A DNA stretch of 64,000 bases from NCBI GenBank assembly GCA_043228905.1, contig JBHGNT010000018.1, positions 11,160,001-11,224,000 on the forward strand, given 5' to 3'. Every line of letters starts with the position of its first letter. The first letter of the stretch is position 1. Of the stretch, positions 40,440 to 51,205 are shown piece after piece. Under the pieces are notes generated by a model. That model made no database searches, was not told where the DNA came from, and saw nothing but the letters and a program-made list of their open reading frames with translations. A program made the position numbers and the translations under genes. This stretch comes from Azolla caroliniana. Lineage: Eukaryota > Polypodiophyta.

Positions 40440-40477
40440 GCATGTTAAGGATAATGGTTATAAAATTAATGAAACCT
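40440..40477 (-). pseudogene. cox1: Nuclear copy of mitochondrial cox1 (5' end of the fragment)
   Basis: Minus strand reads FINFITIILNM in frame with the larger piece at 3807-4110 once H and one copy of its 4-bp duplication are ignored; the family has a similar NFITT.FNM just before MRGPG. Together the two pieces give about 337 bp of cox1. The edge abuts copia sequence (CATAAGAGG, 40478-40486). Confidence 0.8.
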
Positions 40478-40486
40478 CCTCTTATG

Positions 40487-40980
40487 TGTTGGGAAACAAG
40501 TCCCTCCGGATGGGAAGAGAAGAACCGATTTGGTGAGTAACTCAGCTGAGGCCGAAACCGAAATCGAGGACACAAGGGTAATTTGGCCGAGGCCGAAATC
40601 AAAATCAAAATCGAAAACCGAAATAGTTTCGGAACTATAATTGTAAATAGTCTAAAATGCCTCTTTGGGGGCTATACTTGTAAATAGCCAGAAAGTTGCT
40701 TTTATTTATAAGCACTTAGGGCAAACTTTAGGTAATGAGCAGTTGATCATTATTGTAAAAAAGTTAGAATGACGGAGTTGCCTCTGAAACTGTGAGTGAG
40801 AGAGTGAGAGTGTAACTTTGTAACCGTCTGTCAGACGAAGGAGAACTTGAGGTCGTTGCCTCCGAGTTCCGTATTTGTACTTTCTCTCTACCATAATGAT
40901 CTATTTTTCTCTACCATAGTTCTTGATTTCTGCACACGAATACGAACATGTAACCGGTTGTGGCCTGTCGATTCCTAACA
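40487..40980 (+). repeat. 5' LTR of C2 (494 bp)
   Basis: TGTTGGGAAACAAGTCCCTC to GTCGATTCCTAACA. Contains ACTTGTAAATAGCCAG and a GTGAGTGAGAGAGTGAGAG tract shared with the LTR piece at 50385-50680. Confidence 0.92.
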
Positions 40981-40983
40981 AAG

Positions 40984-40995
40984 TGGTATCAGAGC
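40984..40995 (+). promoter_or_regulatory. Primer binding site of C2 (initiator tRNA-Met type)
   Basis: TGGTATCAGAGC, three bases after the LTR; the classic plant copia primer site. The gag ATG follows at 40997. Confidence 0.93.
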
Positions 40996-41981
40996 AATGG
41001 ACGTCTCCTTTGGCGGCATGTTTAAGCTAACTGACATGCTCGTGTGCAAAGACCTCTGGTTGTCGGAGCAGTTTGAACATAAAAGACCAGACAAGATCGA
41101 TGCAGGGACTTGAGAAGTGTTGCATTTGAAGGCAGCCACATATATAAGGTGTTTTATAGACATGAGTCTATACAACAACTTCGGCGAAGAAACAGAAGAG
41201 GAAGTCCTATGGAAGAAGATCAACGTCATGTTCGAAAACAAGAACGCCTTGAATTGAGTCTCAGTATTTCGAAAAATCGTGAAACTCCGGTATCAGGATG
41301 GCTCCAGTATGACGGAGCACATCAATGCCTTCCAAGGATTGATGAACCAAACCACCTCCTTAGAAGTACCTCTAGCTGACAAGGTATTAGCACTGTTGTT
41401 GCTGGGATCCCTTTCGAATAGTTGGGAAATATTGGTTGTCACGTTGGGCAATGTGGGACAGGAAGGTAAACACCTATCCCTAGAGTAGGTGAAGTCAAGC
41501 TTGCTAAACGAAGAAGCTCGTCGAAAGAACCGAGAGTCCAATACTGACTAGAAGGCCTTACTCACAGAAGGTGACACGGTTCAAGGAAGAAGCCGAAATC
41601 GAAGTTCCTAGAACCGAGATAAGTCGGGAACCAGGTCGAAGTCGAGGGGGAGACCCACGTGCTTCTATTGTGGGAAGCCGAGGCACTTCAAGAAAAACTG
41701 CCGACACTTACGAAAGGAGAAAGGGGGAGCTGATGGTGGAGAGCCGAAGAAAATCCTGGATAGGAAGAACACCTCAACAATCTCCGTGAGTGAGGAGGAG
41801 TTGTTGCTCATCAGTGAGCAAAACGAAGTGAATCTCGTTGGCGAAGAATCAACATGGGTGGTTGATTCAGGTGTGTCGTTTCACCTAACCCTTGACCAAA
41901 AGTGCTTCTCATCCTACAGAGCCAGAGACCTCAGATCTGTAAAGTTGGGAAATGAAGGAGCATGTTGACTCATGTTGAGAG

Positions 41982-42283
41982 ATGTATGACACGTTTCGAA
42001 GGTTCGATTGAACCTAATATCAATCAGTCGGCTAGATGATGAAGGCTACACAGGTAGCATCCGGAATGGTGTCATGAAGTTTTGCCGAGGAAGCTTGATC
42101 GTGGCTCGAGCTCAGGCTTCCTTGACAGAACTTCATGACACCGTTCCGGATGCTACCCGTGTAGCCTTCATCATGTAGCCGACCGACTGATATTAGGTTC
42201 AATCGAACCTTCAGAACGTGTCATACATATCTCAACAAGAGTCTGCACCCGATTGAGGTTTCCAAACACACATCTCCAATGCC
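41982..42283. repeat. Inverted duplication inside C2
   Basis: Arm 1 (41982-42082) reads ATGTATGACACG...GTCATGAAGT; arm 2 (42129-42228) is its reverse complement with scattered differences, separated by about 46 bp. Arm 2 continues to 42283 with about 55 more bases in antisense (complement of GGAGATGTGTGTTTGGAAAC) that arm 1 lacks through a deletion. Confidence 0.88.
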
Positions 42284-43210
42284 GAGGGGAAGCAAACGTG
42301 GCAGCCGACATAGTTGGTGAATTATGGCATAGGAGGTTGTGCCATATGAGCTGGAAGGGGATGCGAAAGCTTGCCAACGACAACCTCATTCCAGAGGTGA
42401 AGAATGTGCAACTTGAGGAGTGCACTGATTGCTTGTCCGGCAAGTAGAATCGAACATCCTTCCGAGCAAGGCCCCCGATGAGGAAGAAAATGCCACTGGA
42501 ACTCGTGCATCTATACATATGCTATGTGGACATGAAGTCGCATGGTGGTTCACAGTATTTCGTGACCTTCATTGATGACTGTAGCCGGAAGTTGTGGGCT
42601 TCCGTGCTGAAGATGAAGGATCAAGTGTCATCCATCTTCAAAGAGTTCCAAGCGATGACCGAGAGAGAAATCGGCCGAAATCTGAAGGCAGTCCGAGCGG
42701 ACAATGGCGGAGAGTACCATGGACCGTTCAAGGAATATTGCCAAAATCAAGGAATGCGGCTCGAGTATACCGTGCCGAAGACACCAGAGCTTAATGGGTT
42801 GGCCGAGAGAATGAACCAGAGTCCGAAGTATGCTTGCACATGCTAAGTTACTGAAGACATTCTGGGCTAAGGAGCTGATGACGGCAACGTACGTGATAAA
42901 CTGATCACCCTCAGTACCCTTGGACAATGATATCCCACAAAGGGTGTGGAGAAGTAAAGACATTTCGTACCGACATCTGAGGGTGTTCGGTTGTCTTGCC
43001 TATGTGCATGTGGCAAAAGACCAAAGGGGAAAATTAGACCCAAAATCTCGGCCAGGGATATTTCTCGGCTATAGTAAGGATGAATTTGGATATCAACTCT
43101 AGGACTTAGCTGAGAAGAAAGTGATTAGCCGAGGGGAAATGGCCGAACAAGGAACCAAATTAGACTCCCGCCAAAGAAGTCGAAGAAGAACCAATCGTGT
43201 TGAATGTCGA

Positions 43211-43310
43211 NNNNNNNNNNNNNNNNNNNNNNNNNNNNNNNNNNNNNNNNNNNNNNNNNNNNNNNNNNNNNNNNNNNNNNNNNNNNNNNNNNNNNNNNNN
43301 NNNNNNNNNN
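43211..43310. other. Assembly gap (100 N)
   Basis: Exactly 100 undetermined bases. Judging by C4, the hidden part should hold the hinge and most of RT (over 1 kb of coding), so the real length is probably larger than 100. Confidence 0.99.
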
Positions 43311-44297
43311 ATATGTGAACGACATGCTAATTGTTGGATGAGACCATACGAAGATCCAAGTGTTGAAGAGGCCTTGAGCAGATCGTTCTCGATGAAGGAT
43401 ATGGGTCCGGTAAAGCAAATCCTGGGGATGCACGTTGTTCAGAATCGAACAAAGAAATTGTTGTGGTTGTCACACGAAAAATACGTGACAATGGTGCTCC
43501 AGAGATTCGACATGGAAAGCGTGAAACCGGTCGGCTCAACACTACTGACGAACTGCAAACTAAGCAAAGAACAATATCCGAAATTGAGAACCGAGAAGGC
43601 CAAGATGTCAAAAGTCCCTTATGCCTCGGTAGTCGGAAGCATGATGTACGCAATGGTATGTACCAGGCCGGACATAGGATACGCAATCAATGTGGTTAGC
43701 CGATATATGAGCAACCCCGGAAGAGAGCATTGGGTTGTCGTGAAGTGGATACTTCGGTACCTAAAAGGCACCTCGAACGTGTGTCTTCGTTTCGGTTTGG
43801 GTAACCCCACACTGGAAGGTTATATTGACTTGGACATGTCGGCTGATGTGGATACCAACCGATCCACGTCCGAGTACGTAATGACTTATGCAGGGGGAGC
43901 TGTTTTGTGGCAGTCGAGGCTGCAAAAGGCCATGGTGCTGTTGACCACGAAAGCCGAATATATGGCTGCAGCGGAATCCGGCAAGGAAATCATATGGATG
44001 AAAGAGTTTATCAATGAATTGGGAATTCGGCAAGAGGAATTCCAACTCCATTGCGATAACCAGAGTGCCATCCATGTTACAAAAAATGCTGCCTACCACT
44101 CGAGGACCAAACACATCCAGAGAAGATATCATTGGCTCCGAGAGCGAGTAGAAGAAAAGGAGTTTGCTCTAGTGAAGATCCACATGGCCAAAACTGGATC
44201 GGATATGCTGACGAAGGTGATGTCAGCCAAAAAGCTAAACGTGTGCCAACAAAGAGTCGGTTTGTGAAGTACCCCATCTCAGAGTGAAGGGGGAGTT

Positions 44298-44479
44298 TGT
44301 TGGGAAATAGGTCCCTCTGGATGGGAAGAGAAGAACTGATTTGGTGAGTAACTCAACCAAGGCCGATAGGCTAAGGCCGAAACCGAAATCGAGGACACAA
44401 GGGTAATCCGAACATTAGTTCTTGATTTCTACACACGAATACGAATGTGTAACTGGTTGTGGCCGGTCGATTCCTAACA
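44298..44479 (+). repeat. 3' LTR of C2, internally deleted (182 bp)
   Basis: TGTTGGGAAATAGGTCCCTC to GTCGATTCCTAACA. Both ends match the 5' LTR but about 310 bp between AGGGTAAT and AGTTCTTGATTTC are gone, including the promoter. The purine tract AGTGAAGGGGGAGTT precedes it. Confidence 0.92.
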
Positions 44480-46004
44480 TTATGCCATAACTCTCCACTC
44501 GAGTCAACTGCTACATTCACTTTCGACTTGCATAGTCGGGCATGCATCATATATAATGTGCCTTCTTTTTGTGCTCGGGCCACTATGAGGTTTCCTTGAC
44601 AGAATGTCCACTTGTTGTTTTGAAAGCTACCACTATAGCCTTCATCATCCAACCTTCTAGTCGAAAGCAGATTCAATCTGATATCGGGGACATGTTGAAC
44701 TTCCCTCAGAGTCAGTCGAAAACCTATCGACGTCATCATGCTTACACTTCCAATGCCGGCTATCTTGCACTCACCATTATCTCCCATCTTTACATAGCCA
44801 TGGTCCCCGGCTATGTAAGTCAAGAAGCACTCTCTCGATGGAGTTATATGGAAAGATGCACCTGAATCGATTATCTAGGTGCACTCTTCACTTGCAAGAT
44901 TTGTGCTTGCTTGCTCACAAATGAACAAGATCTCCTCTACACTTGTAGCCACAATCGATGTGCCCTTTTCATCAGGAATCTTCCTGGGTTCGACATTATT
45001 ACCGACACTCTTGTCCTTCTTGAGGTGTCGATAGTCCTTCTGGAAGTGTCCAAGCTTTCCACAATAAAAGCATGCCAGCTTACCTCTGGACTTGGACCTA
45101 GCTTGGGATTTGTCCCTTCTTTGCTGGTTCCTTCCTCTGTCGGTATGTTGTGTCAAGTTTGACTCAACATACCGACAGAAGAAGGAACCATTACCTCTGG
45201 ACTTGGACCTAGCTTGGGATTTGTCCCTTCTTTGTGGACTTCTTTTCCGGTTCCTTCCTCTATTGGTATGTTGTGTCAAGTTTGACTCAACATACCGACA
45301 GAGGAAGGAACTGTTACCTCTGGACTTGGACCTAGCTTGGGATTTGTCCCTTCTTTGTGGACTTCTTTGCCGGTTCCTTCCTCTATCGGTATGTTGAGTC
45401 AAGTTTGACTCCGACTGGGACTGGACACCCTTGTCCTTCTTTGTTGTCTCCTCCTTCAAGATACTTGTCTTTACCGCTTGTAGAGACAATTTTTCTTCTT
45501 GACACGAGGTGCTGAGAGTCACCACTAGATTCTCCTAGCCGTCTGGCAGGGTACACAGTAACAGGATGGCCTGCATTGCATCTTCAAGAGGAAACATGGT
45601 TGCAACAAGTTGGTTCACATACCCATGAATGTGCTTACATGCTCCACTATGCTTTCTCCATCCCTGTACTTCAACCTCGCAATCTTTCTCATCAGAGATG
45701 TTTTGTTGAGGGCGTTCTTGCTGTCATATAAACTTGATAGCTTTTGCCACATCTCGTAGGCATTTGTGTCGTTCGCCACATGCTGAAGGACACTTACATC
45801 CACGCACTGTCTAATGGTGGCCACCGCCTTTCTGTTAAGAAGTTTCCATTCAGACTCTAATACCCCCGTGGTTATTTCTGCTATGTCGATTGGCTCGTAC
45901 ATGTCTTTCACTATGAGAAGGTCTTCCATCTTTATCTTCCAGTCTACATAGTTCTGAGAGTTTAGAACAAACATACCTGGGAAGCCACTCAAACCTCCTT
46001 CCAT
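44480..46004 (-). pseudogene. Copia C3 gag and protease (5' half)
   Basis: Starts at ATG 46004. Gag: NYVDWKIKMEDLLIVKDMYE, MWQKLSSLYDSKNALNK; a stop near 45615; then LSTSCQEEKLSLQAVKTSIL. A basic linker is expanded into three tandem copies (SNLTQHTDRGRNRQRSPQRR type). The knuckle CFYCGKLGHFQKDY has lost its last Cys to Tyr. Protease is degraded near 44870. Then GYVKMGDNGECKIAGIG, RLNLLSTRRLDDEGYSGS and SGELWH, where C2 interrupts. Sequence resumes for nine bases (40478-40486), then the cox1 fragment, then 3806 downward. Confidence 0.85.
45082..45420 (-). repeat. Three tandem 105-123 bp repeats in C3 gag
   Basis: Units begin at 45082, 45193 and 45316 with ACCTCTGGACTTGGACCTAG. Units 1 and 2 end in near-perfect palindromes (about 45141-45174 and 45263-45297; arms CGGTATGTTG and CAACATACCG). 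C7 has a single copy of the matching protein segment, so the expansion is private to C3. The frame is kept through the array. Confidence 0.9.
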
Positions 46005-46017
46005 GCTTGCACCTCAA

Positions 46018-46029
46018 GCTTTGATACCA
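46018..46029 (-). promoter_or_regulatory. Primer binding site of C3
   Basis: Complement TGGTATCAAAGC, three bases (ATC) after the LTR; initiator tRNA-Met type with one base different from the common TGGTATCAGAGC. Confidence 0.88.
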
Positions 46030-46032
46030 GAT

Positions 46033-46745
46033 TGTTGGGGTTCGTTCCCTATGATTTGTGAGAAAGACCGATTAGGAAAAACACAATGTCGCAGAAAGAC
46101 AGAAAACAACAAATGCACGGTACACAATGATTTACATGGAAAACTGTAAATAAGAAAAAAAAAACCCACGGGAACAGAGATATTCCATTGTACAACGGAA
46201 ATACAAGAGGAGACAAAAGAACAACACTCTCCAAGTAGAGTGTATCAGCCACGTAGGGCTCTTGGTGTCTAATCTCACTCAACTATGGCGCCACTCACTC
46301 TCTCTTCTTTGTCACACTCACCAACAGAGACTCACCGGCACTTCGTTCTCCACTGTCTATTCTACACACTAGGTTTTGCCCTAAGTGTATTTATACTTAT
46401 ACATTGAATGGGTTATTTAAAAGTGTGGCCTCTACTACTTACGTTCCTATTATTAAACTAATAGCAATAACAAATAATGCGTCCACTGGTCGACTAGTCG
46501 ATTCGATTAGCCGACTCTTATGTTGATTGTCCAATTGGCCTAACTAGTCGGCCTTGTCTTTGACCTGGATCATCTATTGTCGGCTCTTCATGTCGACTCC
46601 CTTTAAGTAGACTCACCCAATCGACTCTCGATGACATCAACTGTCGGCTCTCGGCCTGACCAGTTGGTTACTCATTGTCCTCGACTATCGACTCTTACTT
46701 AGTCGAATAGTCGGCTCCTCCCATAGGAGGGACATACTATGAACA
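46033..46745 (-). repeat. 5' LTR of C3 (713 bp)
   Basis: Minus strand TGTTCATAGTATGTCCCTCC to GAACGAACCCCAACA. Related to the LTR at 53274-53951 (both contain GAGTCGACTGT-like repeats and GAGCCCTACGTGGCTGATAC). A run of GTCGACT/AGTCGGCT motifs fills about 46490-46720. The matching 3' LTR lies left of the window, beyond element A. Confidence 0.85.
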
Positions 46746-47245
46746 ACTATAAGGTTTCCATCCAATGAAAATATGGAACTTGGCATGCTTGAATGAATGA
46801 CAAGTGACGATCATGCATAATCGTGAGGTTGCAAGCATGCATGTGTACAAACCGTGCTATATAAGCATGTGGTATAATATTGATGAACAATTCTGATTCA
46901 ATATACTAGTTGTATTATTGTTCCTCATGTTAATGTTACTATGTTCCCCTCATTTTTCTTTCTTCTTTCCTTATTCTCTTCTATCATCTATATTGTTCTT
47001 GCCAATGGTTGTGATGCACATAAACCATCGAGCCAATAGCTAGAGAGGGAGAGATAACACAAAACACAAGGGTTATGTTTATAATTAATTGAATGCAAGG
47101 ATAACTTGAGAATATCATGAACTTAATAAGTTTCGCTTCTATATTATGTATATATATGATATCTTTTTTTAGTGTTTTTATAAATGTAGAGAGTAGGAAT
47201 AAGTTATTTATTAGAAAAATCTAGTGAAACAATATGTTGTAGGAG
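46746..47245. other. Unassigned 500-bp spacer
   Basis: No coding frame worth reporting. AT-rich. It holds a CATG-palindrome cluster (GATCATGCATAATCG, AAGCATGCATGTGTAC) followed by GCTATATAAGCATGTGG near 46857-46872, which looks like the U3-TATA arrangement of the N2/A/solo LTRs. It may be an LTR relic, but I find no clear TG...CA ends. Could also be the locus where C3 and C6 landed. Confidence 0.4.
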
Positions 47246-47638
47246 TGTTGAGCGGTCAAGCTCAACCGGATTCGGATCGGTATACGGAACCAAGAGCCGG
47301 ATCATAATCTGGATCGGATTGTAATCGGTAGGCCGTTAGAGGCCTACAACCCTAGCCTAGTACGTAGGCATATATTTTGGGAGTTTGTGCTTGATGCTCA
47401 ATACGAGCATTAAGTACTTGTCAGTACTTTAGTTAGTCCTTTAAGGACTTGTATAAATAGTGTTGTATAGCACAATTCTATGTATAGAGTCTTTGAGTAA
47501 TTTTGAAATTGCATTGTTCTGCTCTAACTCTGTCTCTCCTGTGTACCGTGTTAAGATTCCATTAAACCTTGATCTCTGTATTCAGTTGTTATCCGGTTGA
47601 GCCGGTTTTGTCTACGTTTCCACAATTTCACTTTTACA
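47246..47638 (+). repeat. 5' LTR of C6 (about 393 bp)
   Basis: TGTTGAGCGGTCAAGCTC to TTTCACTTTTACA next to the primer site. The start could also be 47235 (TGTTGTAGGAG). TATA-like TTGTATAAATAG lies near 47450-47461. No second copy in the window confirms the ends. Confidence 0.65.
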
Positions 47639-47650
47639 TGGTATCAGAGC
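47639..47650 (+). promoter_or_regulatory. Primer binding site of C6
   Basis: TGGTATCAGAGC directly after the LTR. Confidence 0.9.
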
Positions 47651-47732
47651 ACGAGGGTTGAGAACCTTTGCTGCCGACAAGCAATTTCCATAGACAAACC
47701 CTAACACCCGGTAAAGAACAAGAAGGGAAGAA

Positions 47733-50384
47733 TGGACAGAGGAATGGATAGCTCATCCTGACGGAGAAGCTCGACAAATCCAACTCAGCATCTTGGTCGT
47801 ACAAGATGCACTAGTACCTACTCGGGCATGGCAATTGGAGTTATGTCGACGGAGCTAATGATACAACACTTGATGCAACACACAGGGACTTTCCAACTTG
47901 GGAACAAGCGGCAAGCAGGGTGATGTACTGCTTTGTTTCCAATGTCAATGATCAGCGGCTTAGCCATATCTGGGATGCCAAGACGCCAAAGGAAGCTTGG
48001 GGAAACCTAAAAAAGGTCTTCGCCACAAGCACCACAGCCTGTAAGTTGCAACTTCGACAAGAGTTGAGCAATGTCTAGCAGAAGGACATGTCGGTGGCCG
48101 ACTACATGGCCCAAATTAAGGAGATTTGCGACTCCCTTGCTTCCATCAATGTGATCGTCGAGGAGGATGGGATAGTGCATGTATGTCTCGGGGGCCTAGC
48201 GTCAAAGTTCGGAGCATTCCAGACAATGGTATGTACAAGGGAGAATACACCTTCGTTTTTCGACTTACAGTTGATGCTCCTTGTAGAGGAGAACCACGCG
48301 GGTGCATCGATGAGTACACACACTGACAACAAGATGTTGTACATGGAGACAGATAAGCCCTATGGATGTGGATGTCGAGGCGGATCGGCATGCAATGCAT
48401 GTGGCCAACAAGAGCAGAATCAGAGGCACAAAGATAGTGCTGATAGTAGTATTGGACCCTCCAGAAGCAGGGGAAGTGAAGGCAGCACCGGGAGGTGGCA
48501 AGGAAAGACCGCGATAGACTGCTGGTACTATGGCCAAAAGGGCCATTGAGAAAGCGAGTGCTAGAAAAGGGCCGATTCGGACAAAGCTGGATCGAGCCGG
48601 AGTGACATAGACAGGCGTCACCGATTGCACTTCGTCGGAGGCTTAGAGAGAGCCGGGTTGGGACCGGCCTTCATAATGAAGAATGAGGCCAATCGGATGG
48701 GAGCTTTTGACTCGAAGTTGGAAGAAGTTTGATATGTGGACTTTGTAGCGTCAAATCATATGACGAACCACAAAGAGTGGTCCTTTCTCGAGAAGCCGGA
48801 GAAGTCGAGGGTGGTTGAAACCGGAGATGACACCCCACATCCCATTGAGCATATCGGGGATGTCCCTCTGAGCCATGTCAGCCGAAAGGGAATCATGAGG
48901 AACGTTCTGCATGTACCGACGATAACCAAGAACTTGGTGTTGGTTGGTCAGATTGTAGATCAAGGTATGCAAGTCCGGTCACTCACCATGGATGCTTCAT
49001 AGAGGAGGAAGGCCAAATCATTGCGCAAGGGCGCCGGGATAGAAGAATGTTCATCCTCAAAACCAATGATGTTGGCACTGCTATGTTCATGAAAGGGTAG
49101 AAGGTCGAGTTAGATATCGACCTATGGCATAAGTGGATCGACCACATAAACTTCGGAAAGCTTCAAGAGATGCAGTCAAAACATGTTGTTTCGGACTACC
49201 AAAGTTTAGTGGTAGGAAAGGCCAGATATGTGAAGCATGTCAGCTTGGGAAGCAACATAGGCTTCCATTCACCAATGAGAAGAATTGGAGCTGGAATCGG
49301 CTCGATCTCATCCATTCGGATGTGTGGGGACCGGCACAAAATGTGAGTATTGGTGGGAGTCGATATTTCGTCTCCTTCATTGACAATTTCAGTCGACACA
49401 CCTGGATTTACTTCATCGAGAAGAAGAGAGAAGTCTTCTCGTGCTTCCGGTACCTAAAGAGTTAGGTTGAACGAGAAACTGGAAGAAAGATCAAGTGTCT
49501 AAGATCGGATGACGGAAAAGAGTACTTTTCCAACCAATTCACTAGTTATTTACAAACCAAGGGAATCCGACGAGAATTCTCTTGTAAATACACGCCGGAG
49601 CAGAGTGGCGTGGCTGAACAACAGAACTGGACGTTGGTAGACGCGACGAGGGCAATGCTAGATGAGAAGGGCATGCCCCATATTTATTGGGCCGAAGCAA
49701 TTTGGACAATAGTCTACATACAGAATTCGAACAACCGTCTACATACAAAATTCTACGAGCGGAAGCCGAATTGGGAACACCTTCGGGTATTCGGCACCAT
49801 TGCATATGTGCATGTGCCGGAGGAGAAGTGGAAGAAGCTAGATGTCAAAGCCAAGAAGAGTATCTTCATTGGCTAATTGGATGAGCAGAAGGGGTACAAG
49901 TGCTACAACCCCCGACCAAAGCAAGTCTGAGTTAACCGCAATGTCTTCTTCGAAGAATCAACATCTTGGTACTTCTCATCACCCGAACCCGAGCCAATTG
50001 CCGAAGATGATGCAGCAGATTCCAGAATAGAGGGAAGCATAGCAGAATCCAGGCAACCCTATAGTTTGACTTCCCTCTGGATCAATGGACCAAATCCGGA
50101 CTAGTTGAGCCGGAGTGGTCAACCGGATGACGTGCCGGCGAGTAGCGGCCATCCTCTTCCCATGCAAGAAACCGAGTAGACGGTGGGAAGAAGAAGATAT
50201 TGGAATATGACACTAGTAGGGACGAGTCGGATCGAAGGAAATCCAACTCCGGAATGCAAGAAGACGGACCTCCAGAGAAGAGGTCGGAGTAGGTCAAGAG
50301 GGCCAAGAAATTGACAAACCAGGGATTGCGCCGATCTACCTGATAGAAACACCCCGTAGTTCGATACGGATATAACGAGTATAT
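47733..50384 (+). pseudogene. gag, protease and integrase of copia C6
   Basis: Gag: SWSYKMH, RVMYCFVSNVNDQ, WGNLKKVFATST, then open 48088-48549 (MSVADYMAQIKEICDSLASI, LASKFGAFQTMV), the UBN2-type copia Gag. The knuckle is damaged (CWYYGQKGH then a stop). Protease active site reads VDFVASNHM where VDSGASNHM is expected. GAG-pre-integrase near 49130-49250 (CEACQLGKQHRLPF). Integrase: DLIHSDVWGP, YFVSFIDNFSRHTWIY, then SDDGKEYFSNQF and FSCKYTPEQSGVAEQQNWT, LRVFGTIAYVHVPEEK. The hinge ends HPVVRYGYNEYI. Many stops; inactive. Confidence 0.85.
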
Positions 50385-50680
50385 TGTTGAGAAACAGGTC
50401 CCTCCAGATGGGATCTGGATGAGAACCGGATCAGACGGGACGAAGGACAGAACTAGATCGGATGGATCCGGAAGGCATCCGTACGCCGAATTGGATGGAT
50501 CCAGTATGAACCAACAAATAAGAACATATTAGTAAATGTGTTCAGACGTGACCATTGAGGTGATATTTGTAAATAGCCCTAAAGTTATATAAGTATAAAT
50601 ATAACTAGGGCAACAATGTTCATGAGTAGGGTTGTTATCATTGTATAGATAGAGATACAGTGAGTGAGAGAGTGAGAGCA
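50385..50680 (+). repeat. Copia LTR piece (C2-like), plus orientation
   Basis: Starts TGTTGAGAAACAGGTCCCTC; includes TTTGTAAATAGCCCTAAAG and GTGAGTGAGAGAGTGAGAG as in the C2 5' LTR, then stops without an LTR end where an opposite-strand LTR begins. Confidence 0.8.
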
Positions 50681-51205
50681 TGATGATAAGAATCGTGACC
50701 AACCACAACCCGTTTACTCGTTCATATGATCAGATGATCAAATGTGGAAATAACAATCAAAAGCAGAGACAAGGGAAAAACGTCAAAACTAGAAACAGAG
50801 AGCACATAGATTTAAACGTGGAAACCCGAACTGGGAAAAACCACGTGGAGTCCACAAACTCCAAAATAGAATCACTATGATGATGAGAGGAGTACAACAA
50901 GAAGCTCGGAAGCAACGACCTTGAGTTCTTCCTCGTCAACAGACGACTACAGAGACACACTCACACAGTCTCTCCCTTTCTCTTAGTTACACAGGCAATA
51001 ACCTGCGCTAACTCTATTTCACAATAATGATGCATTACACATACTAAGGTTTGCCCTAGTTATATATATACTTATACAACTTTATGGCTATTTACATACA
51101 TAGCCCTCCCGAGTTGGTTGTATCCACGATTTTGGTTTCGGCCTCGGCCGAGTTACTCATCAACTCAGCTCTTCTCCTCCCATCCGGAGGGACAAATTCC
51201 CAACA
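50681..51205 (-). repeat. Copia LTR (525 bp), minus orientation
   Basis: Minus strand TGTTGGGAATTTGTCCCTCC to GATTCTTATCATCA. Both ends look complete and the inner part matches C2-type LTRs (CCACAACCCG near the end). Flanking five bases (GAGCA and GAAAT) do not match, so it is not a clean solo insertion. Confidence 0.75.

Larger units (their letters stand above)
40997..44267 (+). pseudogene. gag-pol of copia C2 (decayed, gap-containing)
   Basis: Gag starts MDVSFGGMFKLTDM and shows MTEHINAFQGLMNQTTSLEV with several stops. Then protease (WVVDSGVSFHL near 41850), a rearranged block with an inverted copy, GAG-pre-integrase (LWHRRLCHMSWKGM), integrase (VRADNGGEYHG near 42690; YTVPKTPELNGLAERMN), the RVWRSKDISYRHLRVFGCLA region, then Ns over the start of RT. 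After the gap a frame is open from RT to RNase H: QILGMHVVQNRTKKLLWLS, CTRPDIGYAINVVSR, RNase H with TKAEYMAAAESGKE and CDNQSAIH, ending KKLNVCQQRVGL at 44267. Cannot encode a working protein. Confidence 0.88.
40487..44479 (+). mobile_element. Ty1/copia element C2
   Basis: Plus-strand copia with both LTRs and a perfect 5-bp target duplication TTATG (40482-40486 and 44480-44484). It is inserted in C3, nine bases from the cox1 junction. 5' LTR 494 bp; 3' LTR 182 bp because its middle is deleted. Coding region is decayed, carries an inverted duplication (41982-42228) and a 100-N assembly gap. Confidence 0.92.
47246..50384 (+). mobile_element. Ty1/copia element C6, 3'-truncated
   Basis: Plus-strand copia of a lineage different from the others here. 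5' LTR, primer site, gag, protease and integrase are recognisable; RT, RNase H and the 3' LTR are absent. It ends at 50384 in the pre-RT hinge, where a foreign copia LTR begins. Confidence 0.8.

Noticed and set aside
46746-47245. Host promoter region
   Set aside because: TATA-like motif and palindromes alone are not enough, and they resemble LTR U3 sequence in this same window.
50681-51205. Clean solo LTR
   Set aside because: Ends look complete, but the flanking five bases (GAGCA and GAAAT) do not match and neighbouring LTR pieces are broken.
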